Below the pieces are notes generated by a model, which saw nothing but the letters and a program-made list of their open reading frames with translations, was not told where the DNA came from and did not search any database. Below are positions 7,948 to 15,502 of a stretch of 51,028 nucleotides of DNA, in pieces; positions within the stretch are counted from its first letter, which is position 1; every line of letters starts with the position of its first letter. The position numbers and the translations under genes were made by a program. The stretch spans positions 95,753 through 146,780 of the forward strand of contig CABXSY010000001.1 of the NCBI GenBank assembly GCA_902514875.1, read 5' to 3'. Origin of the DNA: an uncultured Alphaproteobacteria bacterium (lineage in GTDB: Bacteria > Pseudomonadota > Alphaproteobacteria > HIMB59 > GCA-002718135).

Positions 7948-9213
7948 ATTTCTACAGCTGAATTATTAACTACAGACGGCACTCCATTAAAACAAAGCCT
8001 TCGTAAAGCTGAAAGAAGGAATAAACTTCGCGCCTTTTTACTAGTATTTCCTTTACTTCTTTTTATTGTCGTAACTTTTGTAATGCCTATAGGCGACATG
8101 CTTTTAAGGAGTGTTGATGATAGTCAAATTAATTCAGTATTTCCAAATACTTTTAATGAATATAAAAGCTGGGATAAAGAAGCCGATGAACTTCCGCCTG
8201 AAGAAGTTTACAAAAGTCTTTTTTTTGAATTAGCGAATGGAGATAAGAGGCAAATAGGTAAAGCCTTAACAAGAATGAATTATGCTAAATCTGGTTGGAA
8301 AAGTTTAATAAAAAAAACAACTAGAGAAATAAAAAAAATTGTTAAAAAGGGTGAAGAACCAGTTTCTTATAAAGATACTTTCATTAAAATAAATAAGCTC
8401 TGGGCAGATCCAACTTACTGGTACTCATTTAATCAAATGGTCAATGATAGATCTTCAATCTACTATTGGAACGCTATTGATAGAACATTTGATGAAGATG
8501 GGGATGTTGCTTTGCAAGATGAGAAACGAAGAATGTATATAAATACTTGGTTTAGAACATTTAAGGTGAGCATATATGTTACAATTTTTTGTTTAATTCT
8601 TGGTTTCCCTGTTGCTCATTTATTAGCCAACTTACCCCTTAGATACAGTAATCTTTTAATGATTTTTGTATTGCTTCCTTTTTGGACCTCATTACTAGTG
8701 AGGACAACAGCATGGATAGTGATGCTTCAACAAAATGGAGTTATAAATGGAATTTTAGTTTGGTTAGGTGTCATAAGTGATGATGGACGTATACAAATGG
8801 TTTACAATGAAGCAGGGACTTTAATTGCAATGACACAAATTTTACTCCCATTTATGATTTTACCCTTGTACAGTGTAATGAGAGTAATTCCCAAAAGTCA
8901 TATGAGAGCTGCTCAAAATTTAGGAGCTAAACCAGCAATGGCTTTTTGGCGAGTTTACCTTCCGCAAACAATCCCAGGTATAAGTGCTGGAGGTTTGTTG
9001 GTGTTTGTTCTTGCTATTGGATATTTTATAACGCCCGAATTAGTTGGCGGTAAAGATGGTAAATTAATTGGCAGTTGGATTGCATACCATTTAAGAACTA
9101 CACTTAATTGGGGACTATGTGCTGCCTTGGGAGGTATACTTCTTGGTATAATGCTAATATTTTATTGGCTTTACAATAAAATCGTTGGAATAGACAATAT
9201 TAAGTTAGGATAA
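7948..9213 (+). CDS. ABC transporter permease, PotB-like, with large periplasmic insert
   Basis: This is an inner-membrane permease of the PotABCD-like importer. The first membrane segment is at about residues 30-50. A hydrophilic region of some 140 residues follows (about 55-195), and then the core domain with about five membrane segments. The EAA-type loop that contacts the ATPase reads RAAQNLGAKPAMAFWRVYLPQ near residue 320. At about 421 residues it is over 100 longer than PotB because of the insert, as in a subset of alphaproteobacterial amine transporters. The start is unusual: ATT at 7948 has an ideal GGAGG five bases upstream. The alternative is TTG at 7936, which would overlap that site. 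The permease at 9217 follows after three bases. Confidence 0.85.
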   Translation: MSTAELLTTDGTPLKQSLRKAERRNKLRAFLLVFPLLLFIVVTFVMPIGDMLLRSVDDSQINSVFPNTFNEYKSWDKEADELPPEEVYKSLFFELANGDKRQIGKALTRMNYAKSGWKSLIKKTTREIKKIVKKGEEPVSYKDTFIKINKLWADPTYWYSFNQMVNDRSSIYYWNAIDRTFDEDGDVALQDEKRRMYINTWFRTFKVSIYVTIFCLILGFPVAHLLANLPLRYSNLLMIFVLLPFWTSLLVRTTAWIVMLQQNGVINGILVWLGVISDDGRIQMVYNEAGTLIAMTQILLPFMILPLYSVMRVIPKSHMRAAQNLGAKPAMAFWRVYLPQTIPGISAGGLLVFVLAIGYFITPELVGGKDGKLIGSWIAYHLRTTLNWGLCAALGGILLGIMLIFYWLYNKIVGIDNIKLG

Positions 9214-9216
9214 TAA

Positions 9217-10113
9217 ATGGCTCTACCTAGTTACGCAACTCCAGTCCAAAGAACATACTATTACCTCTATTTATTTTTTTGCGCGGTAGTCTTCTTCTTT
9301 TTAATCGCACCGCTCTTTGCAATTATTCCAATATCGTTCAGTGTTTCTCCCTTTATGGTCTTTACAGAAGGAATGCTAGCGTGGCCTCCTGATCCAGAAG
9401 CTTGGTCAACAAGATGGTATAAAAATATGATTGGAGATTGTAGTGCTGATGTTGTTTCTTCTACTGTTCCTTGTTCAACAAAATGGATGAAAGGTACAGT
9501 AAATAGTTTTTATATTGGTATTATAGCAACTTTTATTGCCACTGCTTTAGGAACATTAGCTGCTCTTGGTTTAAGCAGGCCTCATATGCCATATAAGGGT
9601 TTGATAATGGCAATATTAATTTCACCAATGATTGTTCCTCTAATTATTACAGCTGCAGGAATGTTCTTCTTCTATGCAAGAATAAATCTTGTTTATACTT
9701 TCACAGGTATAATTCTTGCACACGTTGCTCTTGCTACACCCTTTGTAGTAATTACTGTAACGGCAACATTAGTTGGTTTCGATATGAACATGGTAAAAGC
9801 TGCACAGAGCTTAGGCGCTAAACCAATGAGAACATTTTTTAAAGTTATTATGCCGTTGATTTTACCAGGTATTATATCAGGAGCTTTATTTGCGTTTATT
9901 ACATCTTTTGATGAAGTAGTTATAGTTATGTTTATGGCAAGTATTGATCAATTAACAATTCCTAAACAAATGTGGGCTGGAATACGTCAAGAAATAAGTC
10001 CCGTTATATTATGCATGGCAACATGTTTAGTTTTACTCTCAATCTTTTTATTAACCACAGTTGAGCTACTTAGAAGAAGGTCTGAAAAACTCAGAGGTAT
10101 TAAAGCTCGATAG
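9217..10113 (+). CDS. ABC transporter permease, PotC-like
   Basis: This is the second inner-membrane permease of the importer, 298 residues with about six membrane segments. The ATPase-contact loop reads KAAQSLGAKPMRTFFKVIMPL around residues 193-213. Between the first two segments it has a short periplasmic stretch with two cysteines (GDCSADV and VPCSTKW), matching a cysteine-bearing binding protein in the same operon. It begins three bases after the first permease and ends four bases before the FAD oxidase, so it is probably translated from the same message. Confidence 0.88.
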   Translation: MALPSYATPVQRTYYYLYLFFCAVVFFFLIAPLFAIIPISFSVSPFMVFTEGMLAWPPDPEAWSTRWYKNMIGDCSADVVSSTVPCSTKWMKGTVNSFYIGIIATFIATALGTLAALGLSRPHMPYKGLIMAILISPMIVPLIITAAGMFFFYARINLVYTFTGIILAHVALATPFVVITVTATLVGFDMNMVKAAQSLGAKPMRTFFKVIMPLILPGIISGALFAFITSFDEVVIVMFMASIDQLTIPKQMWAGIRQEISPVILCMATCLVLLSIFLLTTVELLRRRSEKLRGIKAR

Positions 10114-10117
10114 AATA

Positions 10118-11347
10118 GTGAAGGACATTGCTGTTATTGGTGCTGGAATAGTAGGTATCTGTAGTGCTTATTTTCTAAAAAAATCTGGCTTTAATGTAAC
10201 TCTTATAGATAGAGAAGATCCCGGTACATTAACCAGTTTTGGTCATGCATGTAGCTTTGCTGACTATGCAAATGTTCCTGTAAATTACCCTGGATTAATA
10301 TGGGACATACCTAAAATGCTATTGAGAAAAGATGGTCCTTTAGCTGTTGATTTTTTTTATATTCTTAAAAATTTACCTTGGGCTTTAAGTTTTCTCAAAA
10401 ATTGCAAAAAAGAAAAAGTTGATGAGATTGCTAGTTCACTTACAAATCTATTAAAACATTCACAGCTATCTTATGATGAAATTTTCAAAGATATAGATGT
10501 GCAAGAGTATATAAGTGATGAAGAAAATTTATATTTATTTGACACTAAAAAATCTTTTCAAGATTATGAATACGCAAATGTAATTAGAAAAAAAAATAGA
10601 GTTAAAGTTAGAAATTTAACTAAAGATGAGGTTAAAGAATTAGAGCCAAACATTGCTGATGTTTATTATGCGGGTCAAGTGTTTACCGGATCCAGACACA
10701 CAACAAATCCTTTAGCTATTAGCACAAAAATTTTCGAAAAATTTTTAGAAATAGGTGGTATTTATATAAAGCAAAATGTTAAAAATATATTTCAAAATGA
10801 AAACAGAATAGAATTATTTTTAGAAGATAAAAAAATAAACTTTGATAAAGTAATTATAAGTGCTGGCGCCTGGTCTAATCAAATTGCAAATATGCTTGGT
10901 GACAAATTTCCACTTGATACAGAAAGAGGATATCATATTTTATTTGAAACAAATGAAAAATTGATTAGTCGGCCGATTGCTTGGTCTGAATCTGGATTTT
11001 ATTTAATACAAATTCACAATGGTATCAGAGCCGCAGGAACTGTTGAAATTGCAGGATTAACAAAACCTTCAAATAAAAAACGTCTTGAAATGATAGAAAG
11101 ACAATCAAGAAAAGTTTTACCTCAACTAGGAGATATTAAATCAACATGGATGGGTAGAAGACCAACTTTACCTGACTCACTTCCAATTATTGGAAAATCT
11201 AAACAGAATAATAATGTTATTTATGCCTTTGGACATCAACATGTTGGCTGGACTTTAGCAGCTGTGACAGGAAAAATTATTGATAGTTTATCAAAGGACA
11301 AAGTGCCAAATATTGATATTACTGCTTATTCTCCATCAAGATTCTAG
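10118..11347 (+). CDS. FAD-dependent amine/amino-acid oxidoreductase (DadA/PuuB-like, DAO family)
   Basis: The FAD-binding motif GAGIVG is at residues 8-13 when translation starts at the GTG at 10118, four bases behind the permease stop. An upstream ATG at 10061 would overlap the permease by 53 bases. The 409-residue protein has the DAO architecture. The end carries a GRRPTLPDSLPIIG motif and GHQHVGWTLAAVTG, the FAD-contact region seen in DadA and related enzymes. These enzymes oxidise C-N bonds of D-amino acids, N-methyl amino acids or gamma-glutamylated amines. Position directly behind the importer suggests it acts on the imported compound or a breakdown product. Which one cannot be told from sequence. 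Confidence 0.85.
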   Translation: MKDIAVIGAGIVGICSAYFLKKSGFNVTLIDREDPGTLTSFGHACSFADYANVPVNYPGLIWDIPKMLLRKDGPLAVDFFYILKNLPWALSFLKNCKKEKVDEIASSLTNLLKHSQLSYDEIFKDIDVQEYISDEENLYLFDTKKSFQDYEYANVIRKKNRVKVRNLTKDEVKELEPNIADVYYAGQVFTGSRHTTNPLAISTKIFEKFLEIGGIYIKQNVKNIFQNENRIELFLEDKKINFDKVIISAGAWSNQIANMLGDKFPLDTERGYHILFETNEKLISRPIAWSESGFYLIQIHNGIRAAGTVEIAGLTKPSNKKRLEMIERQSRKVLPQLGDIKSTWMGRRPTLPDSLPIIGKSKQNNNVIYAFGHQHVGWTLAAVTGKIIDSLSKDKVPNIDITAYSPSRF

Positions 11348-11361
11348 TTTAATATATTGCA

Positions 11362-11378
11362 ACTATTGTAGTAATAGT
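11362..11378. promoter_or_regulatory. Inverted repeat in leader of monooxygenase operon
   Basis: ACTATT (11362-11367) and AATAGT (11373-11378) are an inverted repeat with a five-base spacer, 14 bases after the stop of the FAD oxidase gene. It may be an operator or weak hairpin for the operon starting at 11465. Chance occurrence in AT-rich DNA is possible. Confidence 0.25.
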
Positions 11379-11419
11379 GATATTACATAAATAACGATAC
11401 ATAACTCAGCGTATAATCA

Positions 11420-11443
11420 TTACGAAAGTGGGATAGGTCGTAA
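11420..11443 (+). promoter_or_regulatory. Candidate leader hairpin before monooxygenase gene
   Basis: TTACGA (11420-11425) and TCGTAA (11438-11443) can pair around a purine-rich 12-base loop containing GTGGGATAGG. This is GC-richer than the surroundings. It sits 21 bases before the ATG at 11465, which has no recognisable ribosome site. It matches no riboswitch I know. Confidence 0.25.
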
Positions 11444-11464
11444 CTTAATATAAATTTTATTAAA

Positions 11465-12631
11465 ATGAAATTTGGATATTTTTGTAATACGACTAATTGG
11501 AAACACAAACCATTTAATCAATTATTAGAAGAAGCAAGAGAAATTTCAGTTTTTTGTGATGAAAATAATTGGGATTCAATTTGGTTTACAGAGCATCATT
11601 TCAATCATGAAGGTATGGAGTCTTGTACTAATCCTCTGATGATGGGAACAGATGTTGCCGCAAGAACAAAAAAAATAAAAATTGGACAAGCATGTAATGT
11701 AATAACCTTTCATAATCCTATCCGTCTAGCTGAAGATATAGCTTTTTTAGATCAATTATCTGAAGGCAGAGTAGAGGTTGGAATTGGAAGAGGTGTATAC
11801 GGAAGAGAAGCAATAAATATGAATAAAGAGGCCGATCTCAAAGATCAAGCAAAAAACTTTAGACTATTTGAAGAGACATTAAGCATAATGAAAAAAGCTT
11901 GGACAGAAAAATTCTTTAATCACAAAGGAGAGTTTTACACTTATCCCGCACCAAACTTTAAATGGCAACATGATATGAGTCCAGCGAGTGAAGAGTTCTT
12001 GGACATAGATACTAATGAAGTAAAAAAAATTAGCATTGTCCCAAAACCATTTCAAAAACCTCATCCAGCAATCTGGCAAGTTGTTGATAGCCCCTCATCA
12101 ATAGAGTGGGCAGCCGCAAATGGAATAAATACTATAATGTGGATACCTACTGTTAAAGCACTCAAGAAAAGATTTCTACTCTACAAGGAAGCAAAATCAA
12201 AAGCTGAAAACCGAGAAGTTCCTCTTGGAGAAGGCATCTGTCTTGTTAGAGATATGTTTATAGCTGACACAATGGAGGAAGCTGAAAAACTTGCTGGAGA
12301 ACATATAGTAAATTATATGCGTTGGGTTTGTCACTGGCGAGGTTTAGGTAATCATATGGACCCAGGCGAAATACTTCCAGAAACTGATCATAAATTAGAT
12401 TTATTAAATTATGATTTTTTACATAAAAGAAATTTACTTTTTGGAACACCGGAATACGTGGTTAATAAAATTAATGAATTAAAATCAGAATTAAATCTAC
12501 AAAATTTACAAGTTTGGTCAAACTTTCCAGGAATTGATCATGAAGCATGTATGAGAAGTATAAAATTATTTACAAATGAAGTAATGCCGAAAATAAAACT
12601 TGATGAATCAAATATTCAAATTGCCAGTTAA
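11465..12631 (+). CDS. Luciferase-like (LLM class) flavin-dependent monooxygenase
   Basis: The 388-residue protein has the TIM-barrel luciferase-like pattern. It opens MKFGYFCNTTNW, then WFTEHHFNHEG around residue 45 and LAEDIAFLDQLSEGRVEVGIGRG around 90-113, with VPKPFQKPHPAIW in the middle. Such enzymes use reduced FMN and oxygen to hydroxylate or open rings, for example RutA on uracil and the LLM oxygenase of trigonelline degradation. It is the first gene of a very tight operon (gaps of 2, 0 and 1 bases) with an AA_synth protein, an alpha/beta hydrolase and an aldehyde dehydrogenase, which fits oxidative ring cleavage. No flavin reductase gene is seen in the window. Confidence 0.88.
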   Translation: MKFGYFCNTTNWKHKPFNQLLEEAREISVFCDENNWDSIWFTEHHFNHEGMESCTNPLMMGTDVAARTKKIKIGQACNVITFHNPIRLAEDIAFLDQLSEGRVEVGIGRGVYGREAINMNKEADLKDQAKNFRLFEETLSIMKKAWTEKFFNHKGEFYTYPAPNFKWQHDMSPASEEFLDIDTNEVKKISIVPKPFQKPHPAIWQVVDSPSSIEWAAANGINTIMWIPTVKALKKRFLLYKEAKSKAENREVPLGEGICLVRDMFIADTMEEAEKLAGEHIVNYMRWVCHWRGLGNHMDPGEILPETDHKLDLLNYDFLHKRNLLFGTPEYVVNKINELKSELNLQNLQVWSNFPGIDHEACMRSIKLFTNEVMPKIKLDESNIQIAS

Positions 12632-12633
12632 TA

Positions 12634-13221
12634 ATGGAATTGAAGTTACGTAAATTTAATAAATTTGTAGATAAAACTTTCATCGAAGGAGGGAAAAAGG
12701 CTAAGGATCCAGTGCTACTAGTTTCTGTAGCAGCAGTTTTTGAAAATCCATGGAAAGATAAGGGATTTGTTGAAGATTTAAAACCTATAATTTTAGATCT
12801 TGCTCCCAAATTAGGCGCTATCCTTGTCCCCGAACTTGTAAAAGAAATAGGCCCACCAGAAAAAATTTTAGCTTATGGGAAAGCAGGTATTGTAGGTTTA
12901 AATGGTGAAATTGAACATGCTTCAGCTTTTATACATACTCTTCGGTTTGGTAACATTTTTAGAGATGCCGTAGGCGGAACTTCTTATTTAAGTTTTACTA
13001 ATACTAGAGGTCCTGCTGGATCAAAAATTTCAATTCCTATGATGCACAAAACAGATGCTGGTCTAAGACCCTATTATTTAACACATGAATTTACAATTCA
13101 CGATGCTCCATTTGATAATGAAATTGTTATCGCTATTGGAGGAGCAACAACAGGTAGGGCTCATGCTAGGACTGGTGATAGATATCAAGATATGAAAGAA
13201 ATGGGTATAGAGCCAAAATAA
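12634..13221 (+). CDS. AA_synth / DUF1185 family protein
   Basis: This is a 195-residue soluble protein with the pattern of Pfam AA_synth (formerly DUF1185). It has a central ILAYGKAGIVGLNGEIEHASA followed by SYLSFTNTRGPAGSKISIP, then FDNEIVIAIGGATTGRAHARTGD near the end. Despite its name, the biochemical role is not established as far as I know. These genes often sit beside LLM monooxygenases and flavin reductases in catabolic operons (from memory). Here it lies two bases after the monooxygenase and abuts the hydrolase start. It may process or isomerise the ring-opened product; that is inference. Confidence 0.8.
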   Translation: MELKLRKFNKFVDKTFIEGGKKAKDPVLLVSVAAVFENPWKDKGFVEDLKPIILDLAPKLGAILVPELVKEIGPPEKILAYGKAGIVGLNGEIEHASAFIHTLRFGNIFRDAVGGTSYLSFTNTRGPAGSKISIPMMHKTDAGLRPYYLTHEFTIHDAPFDNEIVIAIGGATTGRAHARTGDRYQDMKEMGIEPK

Positions 13222-14004
13222 ATGTTAAAGAATTTTGATAAAAATCAAAATTATTATAAATTTTATAAAAGAAAAAATATTCCTATTGTTTTTATTCATG
13301 GTGTTGGTCTAGATCATGAAATGTGGTTTCCTCAAATTAGATATTTTAGGAACAATTCAATTTTAGTTTACGACCTATTAGGCCATGGAAAAACACCACT
13401 ACATAAAAAAAGTGTCAATTTTGAAGATTTTTCAAAACAATTAAATAATTTGCTAGATAATTTAAATATTAAAAAAATGAATCTTGTAGGTTTTTCATTT
13501 GGTTCTTTAGTTGCTCTAAATTTTGCTAAAAAATATCAAAAAAAAGTTAATAAATTAGTTTTAATATCTACTGTTTTTAAAAGAGATAATTTAGAAAAAT
13601 ATAACGTTAGAGAAAGATATAAAACAGCAAAGAAAAATATACCTATATCTAATTTGGCTTTAAAAAGATGGTTCAGTCCTAAATTTATTAATAACAATCC
13701 AAAGATAAAAAAATATATTTTGACTACTCTTAATAAAAAAAATAAAGATTACTTAAATTTTTTAAAATCATACAAACTATTTTCTTATTTCAAAGATAGC
13801 ACAAAAGAAATCAAAAAAATAAAAATACCTTCTCTTGTTTTAACTGGTACAAAAGATCAAGGTTCTACAGTAAAAATGTCACAAAACTTATCAAATGAAC
13901 TTATTAACTCACAATTTTTTAAAATTACCAATGCTAAACACTTATGCAGTATTGAGTATTCCTCAAATGTAAATATGATAATAAAAAAATTTCTAAATAC
14001 TTAA
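13222..14004 (+). CDS. Alpha/beta-fold hydrolase
   Basis: The 260-residue protein has the hydrolase pattern: oxyanion-region HGVGLDHEMW around residues 26-35, the nucleophile elbow GFSFGS (Ser near 92), a late acid in TGTKDQG and the catalytic His in NAKHLCSIE. It starts immediately after the stop of the AA_synth gene. In analogous ring-cleavage pathways (RutD, vitamin B6 and trigonelline degradation) a hydrolase of this fold cleaves the ring-opened amide or enamine. This one could deformylate or hydrolyse the monooxygenase product. Unusually lysine-rich, but with the same base composition as its neighbours. Confidence 0.83.
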   Translation: MLKNFDKNQNYYKFYKRKNIPIVFIHGVGLDHEMWFPQIRYFRNNSILVYDLLGHGKTPLHKKSVNFEDFSKQLNNLLDNLNIKKMNLVGFSFGSLVALNFAKKYQKKVNKLVLISTVFKRDNLEKYNVRERYKTAKKNIPISNLALKRWFSPKFINNNPKIKKYILTTLNKKNKDYLNFLKSYKLFSYFKDSTKEIKKIKIPSLVLTGTKDQGSTVKMSQNLSNELINSQFFKITNAKHLCSIEYSSNVNMIIKKFLNT

Positions 14005-14005
14005 T

Positions 14006-15481
14006 ATGATACAAGAATATAAAATGTTTATTAACGGTGAATGGATCGATTCATCATCTAATAAAAAAATAGAAACACTTAATCCAGAAAATAATGAAGT
14101 TTGGGCTTCTGTACCAGAAGCAAATGATCAAGATGTTGATTTTGCAGTACAAAGTGCACAAAAAGCTTTTGATAGTTCTTGGTCAAAATTACACCCTCGT
14201 GAAAGAGCTAAATATTTACGATTAATAGCAAATGAATTACGAGAGAATGCTGAACACCTTGGTAAAATTGAAACAATTGACACAGGGAAATTATTTCGTG
14301 AAACAAAGACACAGGCCAATTATATCGCAGAGTATTATGATTACTTTGCAGGACTTGCAGATAAAGTTGAGGGAACAGTTATACCTATTGATAAAGAAGA
14401 TATGCAAGTTACAACTACTAGAGTGCCAATAGGAGTAGTAGCTGCAATTATTCCTTGGAATTCTCAAATGCTTCTTACAGCTGTAAAATTGGCTCCAGCT
14501 TTAGCTATGGGAAATACTGTTGTAATAAAAGCATCTGAATTAGCACCAGTCACACTATTAGAATTTGCTAAGCTTATCGAAAAGACGGGAATACCTAAAG
14601 GAGTTGTTAATATTATAACTGGTTTAGGTGATCCTAGTGGCAAAGTATTAACACAACACCATTTAGTCGAAAGAATTGCTTTTACAGGTGGGCCTGAAAC
14701 AGCAAGGCATATTGTAAAAAATTCATCACATAACTTGTCTCAAGTAAGTCTAGAACTTGGGGGAAAAAGTCCAGTAGCAGTCTTTGATGATGCTGATCAA
14801 GAAAATGCACTTAATGGAATAACTGCTGGTATATTTGGTGCTAGTGGTCAGAGTTGTATTGCAGGATCAAGATTATACATTCAATCATCTATCTACGAAA
14901 TATTTCTAAATAAACTTATAGATAAAGCTAAAAAAATAAAATTAGGACCACCTATGTCAGATGAAACACAAATGGGACCTCTAAATAGTCTTAAACAGCT
15001 TGAAGTAATTGAAAAAAATATAAATGAGACTGTTAAACAAGGTGGAATAATAAAGTGTGGTGGAAAAAGATCTTCTTTATCTAATAAAGGGTATTATTTT
15101 CCGGCAACTATTATAGAATGTGAAAATCATAATTTACCTTCAGCAGAAAATGAATTGTTTGGCCCAGTATTATCTGTGATGAAATTTGAAAAAGAAGATG
15201 AATTAGTAAACCTTATGAATGATAATAAGTATGGATTATCCTCTGGTGTTTATACAAAAGATTTGGGAAGAGGAATGAGAGTTTCAAAAGCAATTAGAGC
15301 TGGAATAGTTTTTGTAAACACCTACCGTTTAATTTCTCCAATGGCACCATTTGGAGGCATGAAGGATAGTGGATATGGTAAAGAGGCAGGTCAAGAATCA
15401 ATAAAAGAATATACCAGAGTAAAAACTACTTGGTTTAATGCTTCTCAAAAACCAATGAGTGATCCTTTTACTATGGGTTAA
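14006..15481 (+). CDS. NAD(P)-dependent aldehyde dehydrogenase
   Basis: This is a full-length 491-residue ALDH. Visible are the cofactor-site IPWNSQ, the general base in SLELGGKSP and the catalytic Cys284 in GASGQSCIAGS. The C-terminal ELFGPVLSVMKFE and PFGGMKDSGYGKE motifs are also present. It oxidises an aldehyde to a carboxylate. As the last gene of the monooxygenase operon, one base behind the hydrolase, it most likely oxidises the semialdehyde left after ring opening. The family motif gives no precise substrate. It converges with the ALDH on the other strand, with only five bases between the stop codons. Confidence 0.88.
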   Translation: MIQEYKMFINGEWIDSSSNKKIETLNPENNEVWASVPEANDQDVDFAVQSAQKAFDSSWSKLHPRERAKYLRLIANELRENAEHLGKIETIDTGKLFRETKTQANYIAEYYDYFAGLADKVEGTVIPIDKEDMQVTTTRVPIGVVAAIIPWNSQMLLTAVKLAPALAMGNTVVIKASELAPVTLLEFAKLIEKTGIPKGVVNIITGLGDPSGKVLTQHHLVERIAFTGGPETARHIVKNSSHNLSQVSLELGGKSPVAVFDDADQENALNGITAGIFGASGQSCIAGSRLYIQSSIYEIFLNKLIDKAKKIKLGPPMSDETQMGPLNSLKQLEVIEKNINETVKQGGIIKCGGKRSSLSNKGYYFPATIIECENHNLPSAENELFGPVLSVMKFEKEDELVNLMNDNKYGLSSGVYTKDLGRGMRVSKAIRAGIVFVNTYRLISPMAPFGGMKDSGYGKEAGQESIKEYTRVKTTWFNASQKPMSDPFTMG

Positions 15482-15484
15482 TAT

Positions 15485-15502
15485 TATTAGCTTAAGCTAA
15501 TA
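15485..15502. terminator. Palindrome at convergent aldehyde dehydrogenase stops
   Basis: TATTAGCTTAAGCTAATA is a perfect 18-base palindrome (7-bp stem, TTAA loop when folded) spanning the stop of the minus-strand gene and starting four bases after the plus-strand stop. It could end transcription both ways. About one such palindrome is expected by chance in a window of this composition, so support comes from its position. Confidence 0.4.
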
